Shown: positions 8,632 to 15,790 of the stretch, piece by piece
How positions within the stretch are numbered: the first letter of the stretch is position 1
Layout of the letters: every line of letters starts with the position of its first letter
NCBI GenBank assembly: GCA_964580865.1
Contig: CAZONM010000001.1
Coordinates: 4,121-68,120, forward strand
Source: JACOUT01 sp964580865
GTDB taxonomy: Bacteria; Myxococcota; UBA727; VGSZ01
Direction of reading: 5' to 3'
DNA: 64,000 nt
Translations under genes and position numbers: made by a program
Notes under the pieces: generated by a model
The model's input: only the letters and a program-made list of their open reading frames with translations
Database searches by the model: none
Told to the model about the DNA's origin: nothing

Positions 8632-10859
8632 GCGCGCCCGAGCGCGAGCGCGCCGCGCCATGAGCTCCACCGATCGGCCATGCGCTCCTTGCGGCGCAGC
8701 TCGGCGGCGTCGATGATCATGCGGCCGGCCCAGCGATAGACGTTGAACTCGGCGACCATGCGGCGCATCGAGTGCATCCGTTCGCGCTGCTCACTGGCCG
8801 GCATCTCCAGCGCGTGCGCCAGCGCCTCGGCGCTCTCGCCGATGTCGTAGGGGTTCACCACCAGCGCCTCGGTGAGGTCGCGCGCCGCGCCGGTGAACTG
8901 GCTCAGCACCAGCACGCCGAGCCCGTCTTCTCGCGCGGCGACGAATTCCTTCGCCACCAGGTTCATGCCGTCGTGCAGGCTGCTGACGAAGCACAGGTCG
9001 GCTGCGCGGTAGAAGCGAAACACGGTCTGCGGCTCGTGGTGCGCTTGCAGCAGGCGGATCGGCTGGTAGCCGTCACCGCCGAGCCGCGCGTTGATCGCCT
9101 GCACCTGGGCCTGCACGCGCTCGTTCAGCTCGCGATAGCGCGGGATCTTGACGCGGCTCGGCGCCGCGAGCTGCACGAAGACGAAGCGGCCGCGCAGCTC
9201 CGGGTGGCGCAGCAACAGCTCCTCGACGGCCGCGAAGCGCTCCTCGACGCCCTTGGTGTAGTCGAGCCGATCGACACCGACGCCGATCAGGGTGTCCGGC
9301 GGCAGGCCCAGCTCCTCGCGCACGCCGCGCCGACACTGCGCCGCGTCCGGGATCTCCCCCAGCCAGTGCACCGGCCACTCGATCGAGATCGGGTAGGGGC
9401 GCACCAGCGTGCGGCGCTCCCCTTGCACGATGGCGGTGGCCTCGCGATCGATGCGGCTCTCGAGGAAGGCGTCGGCCGAGTCGATGAAGTTCTTGCAGTG
9501 CTGCGCGGTGTGAAAGCCGAGGATGCTCGAGCCGAGCAGGCCGTTCAGCAGCTCTTCGCGCCAGGGGCAGATGCCGATGCGCTCGGCGTTCGGCCAGGGG
9601 ATGTGCCAGAAGGTCAGGATGGTCGCGCGCGGCAGGCGCTTTCGGATCATGCGGGGCGCGAGCGCAAAGTGATAGTCCTGCACGAGCACGATGGGCTCGT
9701 CGGAGTCGATCTCGTCACAGACCGCGTCGGCGAAGCGCTGGTTGACCCGCTGGTAGTGGGCCCAGTCCTCGGCCCGGAACTGCGGCCGCTCGTGGGCGAT
9801 GTGGCAGAGCGGCCACAGGCCCTCGTTGGAGAAGCCGTAGTAGTAGCCGTTCTCCTCCTCGTCGCTGAGCCAGACGCGGCGCACCAGATACGACTCCTCG
9901 CCGGGCGGCACGCGCACGCGATCGTGCGCGTCGACGGTCTGCCGGTCGGCGCTGCCGCTGCCGTGCGCGACCCATACGCCCGAGCACGCGCGCATCACCG
10001 GCTCGAGCGCGGTGACCAGGCCGCTCGCGGGGTGCTGCACGCGCACGTCCTCGCCGACCTTCTCGTGGATGTAGGGCTCGCGGTTGGCGAGGATGACGAC
10101 GCGCTCTCCCTGCAGGTAGCGCTCGAGCGTGTCGTGCAGGCGGGTGGGGCTCCAGGTGCCGGCGCGCGCCTCATGGGCCGCCTCGTCCGCCAGGCGCTCG
10201 ACGAGGGCGCGCACATCGCGCACCAGCGGTTGGAACTCGCGGCGGCCCTCGCCGCTCAACGCGCGCAGCATCTCGCGGCGCCACCTGCGCCAGGCGAAGC
10301 GGGCGCCGAGCAGCGTGACGATCGAGGTCAAGAGCGCCAGCACGAAGTACGAGCCGATCAGGAACGCGCGCGTCGTCGCCTCGCGGCGCTGCACGAAGCT
10401 CAGGTCGTGCACCAGCACTACGTCGCCGAGCCGCGCCTCGCCCTCCGTCACGCCGAGCACGCTCAACAGGACCGGCCCGGAGGGCAGCTCGGAGCGCTGG
10501 GTCCAGTGCTGGAGGTCGCCGTCGTCGCGCACGCGCGCCTGCTGGATGGCGCGGCACGAGAACTCCAGGGGGTAGAGCTCCGTGCTGGTCAGCGCCTTGC
10601 CGCCGGGATGGCAAGCGGCGGCGGCCATGATGCGGTCGTCGCGCGTGATGTTGCGCAGCACGGCGCCGAGGCGCTCGACGTCGGCCCCCCAGTGCTGCAC
10701 CAGGCTGTCGCGCGCCGACTCGACCGCGAGCCGCGCGCGCAGATCGAGGTCGCGCTCGAACCAGCGCCGGGTGGTGTCGCGCATCACCACGTCGCCGACG
10801 ACCGCGAGCCCCGCGAGCATCGCCAGCAGCCCGAGCAGCAGGATCAGCGTCCGCGGCAC
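8628..10859 (-). CDS. otsA: Trehalose-6-phosphate synthase fused to a membrane receptor-like N-terminus
   Basis: Residues from about 252 to the end form a complete GT20 synthase: RVVILANREP, VQDYHFALAPRMI, FWHIPWPNAE, GVDRLDYTKGVEERF, and SLHDGMNLVAKEFVA. It makes trehalose-6-phosphate from UDP-glucose (or another NDP-glucose) and glucose-6-phosphate. Ordinary OtsA is about 470 residues; this one is 743. The extra N-terminus has a membrane helix at 4-24, a periplasmic stretch of about 140 residues, a second helix at 166-188, then a charged linker: the layout of a sensor receptor. The start is a GTG at 10859 with no clear ribosome binding site. Coupled to otsB and divergent from the GH15 gene. 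Confidence 0.9.
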   Translation of the reverse strand: MPRTLILLLGLLAMLAGLAVVGDVVMRDTTRRWFERDLDLRARLAVESARDSLVQHWGADVERLGAVLRNITRDDRIMAAAACHPGGKALTSTELYPLEFSCRAIQQARVRDDGDLQHWTQRSELPSGPVLLSVLGVTEGEARLGDVVLVHDLSFVQRREATTRAFLIGSYFVLALLTSIVTLLGARFAWRRWRREMLRALSGEGRREFQPLVRDVRALVERLADEAAHEARAGTWSPTRLHDTLERYLQGERVVILANREPYIHEKVGEDVRVQHPASGLVTALEPVMRACSGVWVAHGSGSADRQTVDAHDRVRVPPGEESYLVRRVWLSDEEENGYYYGFSNEGLWPLCHIAHERPQFRAEDWAHYQRVNQRFADAVCDEIDSDEPIVLVQDYHFALAPRMIRKRLPRATILTFWHIPWPNAERIGICPWREELLNGLLGSSILGFHTAQHCKNFIDSADAFLESRIDREATAIVQGERRTLVRPYPISIEWPVHWLGEIPDAAQCRRGVREELGLPPDTLIGVGVDRLDYTKGVEERFAAVEELLLRHPELRGRFVFVQLAAPSRVKIPRYRELNERVQAQVQAINARLGGDGYQPIRLLQAHHEPQTVFRFYRAADLCFVSSLHDGMNLVAKEFVAAREDGLGVLVLSQFTGAARDLTEALVVNPYDIGESAEALAHALEMPASEQRERMHSMRRMVAEFNVYRWAGRMIIDAAELRRKERMADRWSSWRGALALGRA

Positions 10860-10873
10860 GGTTACGGGATAAC

Positions 10874-10888
10874 ATCAAATGCTTTGAT
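10874..10888. promoter_or_regulatory. Palindrome between divergent otsA and GH15 genes
   Basis: ATCAAATGCTTTGAT is a perfect 6-bp dyad with a 3-bp centre, strikingly AT-rich for this genome, in the 59-bp gap between the divergent starts at 10859 and 10919. It probably overlaps one or both promoters and could be the operator of a shared trehalose regulator. The orientation (ATCAAA...TTTGAT) is the reverse of an FNR half-site arrangement. Confidence 0.45.
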
Positions 10889-10918
10889 ACCCAAGCAAGC
10901 CGTGCTAGCCCGAAGCTC

Positions 10919-12688
10919 ATGCAGCTCGCGGAGCTCGGCCTCATCGGCAATTGCCAGTCGGCCGCGTTGGTCGCGCGCGACGGCGCCATCGTCTGGTCGT
11001 GCCTGCCGCGCTTCGACTCGCCGCCGGTGTTCGCGTCGCTGCTCGACGGGGCGGCGGGCGGGAGCTTCCGGATCGGCGCGCCCGACGGCCGGCCGGGGAC
11101 GCAGCGCTACCTGCCGAACACCAACGTGCTCGAGACGCGCTTCGAAGATGCCAGCGGTGCCTTCCGTGTGCTCGACTTCATGCCGCGCTTCGTCCAGCAC
11201 GGCCGGACCTTCCGCCCTACCAAGATCGTGCGCATCGTCGAGCCGCTCTTCGGCACGCCACGCATCAACGTCACCTGTGACCCGGTGCTCGGCTGGACGC
11301 GCGCCGCGCCGAGCCGCGAGGCGGGCTCGCACCACCTCGCGTGGCACGGCTTCTCCGCACACCTGCGCCTCACCACCGACGCGGCGCTGTCCTACCTCGA
11401 CGCGGGCCCGTTCGCGCTCACCGAGCGCAAGCACTTCGTGCTCTCGTGGGACGCGCCGGTGGAGGAGCCGCTCGAGCCACTCTGTCAGCGCTTCCTCGAG
11501 CAGACGCAGCGCTACTGGGTCCAATGGGTCAAGCACTGCGACGTGCCGCCCGCCTACCAAGAGCAGGTGATCCGCTCCGCCCTCGCGCTCAAGCTGCACT
11601 GCTTCGAGGACACCGGCGCCATCGTCGCCGCCGTCACCACGTCGCTACCGGAGGCACCCGGTGCCGCACGCAACTGGGACTACCGCTACTGCTGGCTGCG
11701 CGACGCCTTCTACACGCTGGGCGCGTTCCGCCTGCTCGGCCACTTCGAGGAGCGCGAGCAGTTCCTCGACTTCCTGCTCAACGTGGCCTCGTCCACCCCC
11801 GACCTCGACCTCGCCCCGCTCTACCGCGTCGACGGCAAGAGCGACCTGACGGAGCAGACGCTCGAAGCGTGGCCGGGCTACCAAGGCAACCGGCCGGTGC
11901 GCGTCGGCAACGGCGCGGCGCTGCACCGGCAGCACGACGTGTTCGGCGAGATGGTGCTCGCGTTCACGCCGCTCTTCCTCGACGCGCGCTTTCGCGACCA
12001 CGTCACGCCGCCGGTGCTCGACCTGGTGGCGCGCCTGACCGACAAGGCCATCGCCGTCGCCGGTCAACCGGACGCCGGCATCTGGGAGGTGCGCAACACC
12101 TGGCGGCCGCAGACCTTCAGCACGCTGATGTGCTGGGCCGCGGCCGATCGCATGAGCCGCATCGCGGCGGCCCACCGCCCTGGTGCCGCCGCGGGCTACG
12201 CCGCCGCCGCGGCGAGCCTGCGCACGCAGCTGCTCACCCAGGCCGTGCACCCGACGCGCGGCTGCCTGGTGGCCGACCACGGCGGCACCGAGGTGGACGC
12301 CGCCTTGCTGCAGGCCATCACCCTCAACTTCCTCGCACCTGCCGATCCCATCGCGGGCCGCACCATCGACGCCGTGCGCGCCGACCTCGAGCACCACGGC
12401 TGGCTCAAGCGCTACCGCGTCGACGACGGCCTCGGCACGCCCAGCGTGGCGTTCACGCTGTGCACTTTCTGGCTGGTGGAGGCGCTCGCGCGCGTCGGGC
12501 GGCTCGACGAGGCGCGGGCGATCATGGCGCGCGTGCCGGAGATCCACTCGCCGCTCGGCCTGCTCTCGGAAGACCTCGACCCGCAAAGCGGAGTCATGTG
12601 GGGCAACTTCCCGCAGGCCTACTCGCACGTCGGGCTGATCCACGCCGCGTTCGCCGCCTCGCCGCCGTGGTCGGAGCTGGGCGCCTGA
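10919..12688 (+). CDS. Glycoside hydrolase family 15 (glucoamylase/trehalase-like)
   Basis: The 589-residue protein starts with the N-terminal beta domain usual for bacterial GH15 (ELGLIGNCQSAALVARDG, then CLPRFDSPPVFASLL) and continues with the (alpha/alpha)6 catalytic barrel: NWDYRYCWLRDAFYTLGAF, GNRPVRVGNGAALHRQHDVFGEM, DAGIWEVRN, and near the end a second acidic segment around HSPLGLLSEDLD. There is no signal peptide, so it acts in the cytoplasm. Proteins of this length are glucan 1,4-alpha-glucosidases or trehalases. Divergence from otsA-otsB favours trehalose turnover, but glycogen-type substrates cannot be excluded. Confidence 0.85.
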   Translation: MQLAELGLIGNCQSAALVARDGAIVWSCLPRFDSPPVFASLLDGAAGGSFRIGAPDGRPGTQRYLPNTNVLETRFEDASGAFRVLDFMPRFVQHGRTFRPTKIVRIVEPLFGTPRINVTCDPVLGWTRAAPSREAGSHHLAWHGFSAHLRLTTDAALSYLDAGPFALTERKHFVLSWDAPVEEPLEPLCQRFLEQTQRYWVQWVKHCDVPPAYQEQVIRSALALKLHCFEDTGAIVAAVTTSLPEAPGAARNWDYRYCWLRDAFYTLGAFRLLGHFEEREQFLDFLLNVASSTPDLDLAPLYRVDGKSDLTEQTLEAWPGYQGNRPVRVGNGAALHRQHDVFGEMVLAFTPLFLDARFRDHVTPPVLDLVARLTDKAIAVAGQPDAGIWEVRNTWRPQTFSTLMCWAAADRMSRIAAAHRPGAAAGYAAAAASLRTQLLTQAVHPTRGCLVADHGGTEVDAALLQAITLNFLAPADPIAGRTIDAVRADLEHHGWLKRYRVDDGLGTPSVAFTLCTFWLVEALARVGRLDEARAIMARVPEIHSPLGLLSEDLDPQSGVMWGNFPQAYSHVGLIHAAFAASPPWSELGA

Positions 12689-12691
12689 CCA

Positions 12692-13627
12692 TCAGCGCGC
12701 GATGAACGCGAGCCCGGCCACGGCGAGCACGATCAGCGCCGCCCCGCTCCACCGGTTGTGACGGCCCACCAGCACCACCACGAGCGCGGCGCCCACCCCT
12801 GCGCCCGCGACGAGGATGGCCTCATGCGTCGCCGCCGCCGTCACCGCGGTCGGGAACAGCAGCGGCCCGAGGGCGACCGAGATGGTGGAGTCGGCCACGG
12901 ACGCCCCGAGCAGATCGCCGGCCGCGAGCTGGGTGTTGCCCTTGCGCGCCGCGGTGAGCGCGACCACCAGCTCGGGTGCCGAGGTGCCGATCGACGCGCC
13001 GATGAACCCGACCACCAACGGCGGTGCGTCGAGCGCGGTCGCACCCCGCAGCACCCCATCGACCAGGAGAGCCGCGCCGCCGATGAGGCCGGCGAAGCCG
13101 ACGGCGATGGTCAGGAGCTCACGCCCAATCGAGCGCGCTTGGGTGGCGCTCGACGGTGGCGCACGCTCGTCCCCAGACGGGCGCAGCGCCACCGCCATCG
13201 CCACGACGAAGAGCGCGAGCAGGAGCGCGGCGTCGAGCCGGCCGAAGTGACCGTCGGCCAAGAGCCAGGCGCCCACGCCGAGCGCGACGAGGGCGATGCC
13301 GAGTTGGAGCGCGGGCAGGCGTCGGCGCAGCACCAGCGGCGCGCCAACGATGGGCACGAGCGCGAACGCGAGCGTGATCTGCACGAACACCGAGCCATAC
13401 GAGTCGCCCACGTTGATGTCGCCCTGGCCTCGGTAGGACGCGACGACGGAGTTGGCGATCTCCGGCAGGTCGGTGCCGATGGCGACGAGCGTGAGCCCGA
13501 TGGCGAAGGGCGAGAGCCCCAGGCGCGCCGCCAGCGCGATGCTGCCGCCCACCACTGCGTGGCTCGCCCACGCGGCAACCGCCACGCCGGCGCCGGCAAA
13601 CAGGAGCGCAACGACCAGATCGGGCAC
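12692..13627 (-). CDS. CaCA-family sodium/calcium exchanger-like protein
   Basis: A 311-residue membrane protein with two inverted halves. Each half carries a CaCA alpha repeat: LVAIGTDLPEIANSVVASYRG near residue 50 and GASIGTSAPELVVALTAARKGN near 215; the conserved acidic residue follows in each (DLPE, APEL). These exchangers move Ca2+ (or Na+/K+) against Na+ or H+ at the inner membrane. The gene converges on the GH15 gene with a 3-base gap and extends the ion-homeostasis block. Confidence 0.85.
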   Translation of the reverse strand: MPDLVVALLFAGAGVAVAAWASHAVVGGSIALAARLGLSPFAIGLTLVAIGTDLPEIANSVVASYRGQGDINVGDSYGSVFVQITLAFALVPIVGAPLVLRRRLPALQLGIALVALGVGAWLLADGHFGRLDAALLLALFVVAMAVALRPSGDERAPPSSATQARSIGRELLTIAVGFAGLIGGAALLVDGVLRGATALDAPPLVVGFIGASIGTSAPELVVALTAARKGNTQLAAGDLLGASVADSTISVALGPLLFPTAVTAAATHEAILVAGAGVGAALVVVLVGRHNRWSGAALIVLAVAGLAFIAR

Positions 13628-13693
13628 GCGCGCAGCCTACCCTTCCTGCCGGCAAGGGGCAGGGCGTTCGCGCGCAAGCTGCTCGGGCCCCCC

Positions 13694-13897
13694 ATGTCTT
13701 CCCCGCGGGCGTCGGTCGCGCTCAGCCTCCTGGCGTCACCGATCGCACCGGTGCTCGCGCTCGCCCTACGGCGCCGCCCGTTCCTCGCCGCCGGCCTCGA
13801 CACCTTCGTCCTCGTCTCCGTCAGCGGCGTGGCGGCGGAGGGCGCGAGCCCCAGCACCGGGGCGCGCACGTTGGAGGGTTTGCGCCGCCCTCCAACA
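13694..13897 (+). pseudogene. Possible truncated membrane-protein gene
   Basis: From the ATG at 13694 the frame reads MSSPRASVALSLLASPIAP, LALALRRRPFLAAGLDTF and VLVSVSGVA, a credible membrane-protein N-terminus of about 45 residues. After it the frame turns into Arg-rich, non-membrane sequence while the next real gene lies in another frame. This looks like the 5' stub of a deleted membrane gene (a metal-transporter-like start is my guess). Chance resemblance in GC-rich DNA cannot be ruled out. Confidence 0.3.
13870..13896. promoter_or_regulatory. 9-bp inverted repeat just upstream of a small membrane gene
   Basis: GTTGGAGGG at 13870-13878 pairs perfectly with CCCTCCAAC at 13888-13896 around a 9-nt loop. 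The right arm ends 17 bases before the GTG at 13914, so it could be an operator, a 5' leader hairpin, or a terminator for the stub upstream. Confidence 0.4.
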
Positions 13898-13913
13898 TTG
13901 CCACAGTGCCGGC

Positions 13914-14237
13914 GTGTCCACCGTCGTCGTCTCCCGCGCCAAGCTCTGGCTCTACCGCGCCGTCGCGGTCCACCTCGCCGTCACCGCGCTCACGGGCCTC
14001 GCGCTCTACGCGCGTCCCCTCGACGATCGCCCCGGCTTGTACGGCGAGGTCGTCAAAGAGTGGCTCGTGATGATCCACAACGGCGAGTGGATCGGCCATC
14101 TGCTCTTCGGCAGGCGCTGGCTCACCGGCGTCGCGATCGGCGCCGCGCTCGCCTGGCCGCTGCTCCGGCACGCGCGCCGCGCGCTGGCCCCCGCCGCTAA
14201 CCGATCCGACGTCCTCGACGACGCACGCCCCGGCTGA
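13914..14237 (+). CDS. Small two-helix membrane protein
   Basis: A 107-residue product with hydrophobic helices at about 11-32 and 68-86. His20 lies in helix 1 and His55, His62 and His86 near or in helix 2 (MIHNGEWIGHLLFGRRWLTG), a pattern that vaguely recalls small b-type cytochrome or DUF4405-like membrane units. I do not recognise a family with confidence. A role next to the cytochrome genes downstream is possible but unproven. GTG start; a dyad lies just upstream. Confidence 0.45.
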   Translation: MSTVVVSRAKLWLYRAVAVHLAVTALTGLALYARPLDDRPGLYGEVVKEWLVMIHNGEWIGHLLFGRRWLTGVAIGAALAWPLLRHARRALAPAANRSDVLDDARPG

Positions 14238-14301
14238 CCGGTTGGCCCTCCTCGCCCCGCACGACCTTGACAGCGCGCGTTCGGTGCCGTACAACGACTA
14301 C

Positions 14302-14320
14302 GATAACGATTATCACAATC
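14302..14320. promoter_or_regulatory. Candidate Fur box
   Basis: GATAACGATTATCACAATC matches the classical 19-bp Fur consensus (GATAATGATAATCATTATC) at 15 of 19 positions, in an AT-rich patch unusual for this DNA. It ends 28 bases before the ATG at 14349, a fitting place for an iron-responsive repressor site of the outer-membrane protein and cytochrome genes. Confidence 0.55.
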
Positions 14321-14348
14321 ACAACACGATCGCCACCACGGGACCCGC

Positions 14349-15161
14349 ATGCGCAGCCGCCGTCGCCACCTCCTCGCCGCCGCCCTCGTCGTCGCCACGG
14401 CGCTCCCGCTGGCGCAGGCCGCCCCCGCCACCGCCAGCGGCCGGCGCTTCACGTACACCTACGAGTCGCTGGTGCTCGCGCCCGGTCAGCTCGAGCTCGA
14501 GCCCTGGACCACCTTCCGCGGCGGGCGCGAGGAGCTGTACCTGCGCTTCGACGAGCGCATCGAGCTCGAGGTGGGCGTGATCGAGAACGTGCAGATGGCG
14601 TGGTACCTGAACGCCAAGGCCGTCACCGAGGCCGCCGGGCCCGCGCTCAAGAAGGAGCTCGAGTTCACCGGGGTGTCGAACGAGTGGAAGTGGAAGATCC
14701 TCGACCCCGTGGCCGACCCCGTGGGCCTGGCGCTCTACGGCGAGTGGACGGCGGCGCCGTCCGAGGCCGAGCTCGAGGCCAAGGTCATCGTCGACAAGCG
14801 CTTCGGCGACCTCATCGCCGCCGTGAACGTGGTGGGCGAGGTGGAGTGGGAGCTCGAGGAGCCCGGCGAGGTGGAGCAGGAGCTGGTGCTCGAGGTCGAC
14901 GCCGGCCTCGCGTACCTGATCACGCCCGCCTTGGGGCTCGGCCTCGAGCTCGTCGACCACACCGACTTCGGCGGCGAGGGCTTCGAGCACTCCGCCGTCT
15001 TCGCCGGGCCCACCATCAGCTACGCGGGCGAGCGCTTCTGGGCCGCCGTCAGCGTGCTGCCCCAGGTGGTCGACCTCGGTCGCCTCGGCACCGCCGAGCT
15101 GCAAGACCTCCATCACCACGAGCGCATCAGCGCGCGTGTGCTGCTCGGCTTCGAGCTGTAA
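14349..15161 (+). CDS. Putative outer-membrane beta-barrel protein
   Basis: The 270-residue precursor has a clear Sec signal peptide (RRRHLLAAALVVATALPLAQA, cleavage near residue 25). The mature part alternates hydrophobic and charged residues (EELYLRFDERIELEVGV, VEWELEEPGEVEQELVLEV) and ends in aromatic/Leu (LLGFEL), as in small outer-membrane barrels. It may belong to a DUF6662-type family; I am not certain. The candidate Fur box directly upstream and a cytochrome c lipoprotein 18 bases downstream suggest an iron-regulated envelope function, perhaps electron transfer or metal handling. Confidence 0.6.
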   Translation: MRSRRRHLLAAALVVATALPLAQAAPATASGRRFTYTYESLVLAPGQLELEPWTTFRGGREELYLRFDERIELEVGVIENVQMAWYLNAKAVTEAAGPALKKELEFTGVSNEWKWKILDPVADPVGLALYGEWTAAPSEAELEAKVIVDKRFGDLIAAVNVVGEVEWELEEPGEVEQELVLEVDAGLAYLITPALGLGLELVDHTDFGGEGFEHSAVFAGPTISYAGERFWAAVSVLPQVVDLGRLGTAELQDLHHHERISARVLLGFEL

Positions 15162-15179
15162 TCGCGAGGAGCGCGCACC

Positions 15180-15548
15180 GTGGCAGCACCGTCACCGTCG
15201 ACCCGAGCAGGCGCCATCGCCCTGGCGGCGCTGGCGCTCGTCGTGGCGACGGCGTGCGCCACGCTGGCCGAGCCCACGCCCGTGGACGCGGCGTGGGCCG
15301 CGACGCGCTGGCCCGACGCCACCGAGGATGAGCTCCGGCGTGGGCGCGCGCTCTACGTCAAGCGCTGCGCGGGCTGTCACGCGCTGCGCCTGCCCGAGCG
15401 CTACCCGTCGAGCACCTGGGCCGAGCACGTCGATGAGATGGCCAAGCGCGCCAAGCTGCCCGGCGACGAGCGCGAGGTGATGCTGCGCTACCTCGTGACC
15501 ATGAGCCGGCCCGATCGGCCCACGGAGGTCACCGCCTCGTCGCGCTGA
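15180..15548 (+). CDS. Monohaem c-type cytochrome lipoprotein
   Basis: A 122-residue precursor: hydrophobic leader with lipobox cysteine at residue 26 (VVATACAT), then one haem c motif CAGCH at 63-67 and a Met-rich C-terminal half that could supply the distal ligand. It should be a periplasmic, lipid-anchored electron carrier. GTG start with GAGG 7 bases upstream. It follows the outer-membrane protein by 18 bases, so the two are probably co-transcribed; a long hairpin lies 38 bases after its stop. Confidence 0.75.
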   Translation: MAAPSPSTRAGAIALAALALVVATACATLAEPTPVDAAWAATRWPDATEDELRRGRALYVKRCAGCHALRLPERYPSSTWAEHVDEMAKRAKLPGDEREVMLRYLVTMSRPDRPTEVTASSR

Positions 15549-15585
15549 CCGGTGCGGCGCCTTGCCACAGCGGCAGATCACCGCG

Positions 15586-15630
15586 GCGTTCGGCCGCGCC
15601 GGCGTCGACGACGCCTGCGCGTCCGAACGC
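15586..15630. terminator. 45-nt hairpin with 19 paired bases between the cytochrome gene and narC
   Basis: GCGTTCGG (15586-15593) pairs with CCGAACGC (15623-15630); inside, five further pairs and GGCGTC/GACGCC (15601-15606/15610-15615) close a 3-nt loop. Only two mismatches interrupt the stem. It is probably the terminator of the upstream pair of genes, or a leader structure for the nar operon. No T-run follows. Confidence 0.5.
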
Positions 15631-15635
15631 GGCGC

Positions 15636-15661
15636 CGGAGGCCTCCGTTGCCGGTCGGCAA
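15636..15661. promoter_or_regulatory. Two adjacent palindromes upstream of narC
   Basis: CGGAGGCCTCCG (15636-15647) is a perfect 12-bp palindrome, and TTGCCGGTCGGCAA (15648-15661) has perfect 6-bp arms around GT. They abut each other and sit 130-155 bases upstream of narC, so they are candidate operators in the nar promoter region. Neither matches an FNR/NnrR-type TTGAT-N4-ATCAA site. Confidence 0.35.
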
Positions 15662-15686
15662 AACGCCGCGCCTGGCGCCGTGCGGT

Positions 15687-15704
15687 TGTAAGTAGCGTGT
15701 AAGT
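15687..15704 (+). promoter_or_regulatory. SARP-like heptamer direct repeat upstream of narC
   Basis: TGTAAGT occurs at 15687-15693 and again at 15698-15704, an 11-bp period (one helical turn, 4-bp spacer). This is the spacing of heptamer repeats bound by SARP/OmpR-type winged-helix activators. A BTAD-winged-helix regulator is encoded at 27047-29296, convergent to this operon. The site lies 87 bases before the narC ATG. Confidence 0.45.
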
Positions 15705-15790
15705 CGCCGGTGTTACCCACCGACCGTCAAGCCAGCGCTCCATCGCGTCCACCACGGGCGCGAGCAGGCGGCGCCGGAGGTCTGGTGGGT

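Noticed and set aside
8772..11570. Plus-strand open frame of about 930 codons spanning otsA and the start of the GH15 gene
   Set aside because: It crosses two genes with clear families in other frames and has no start or domain support.
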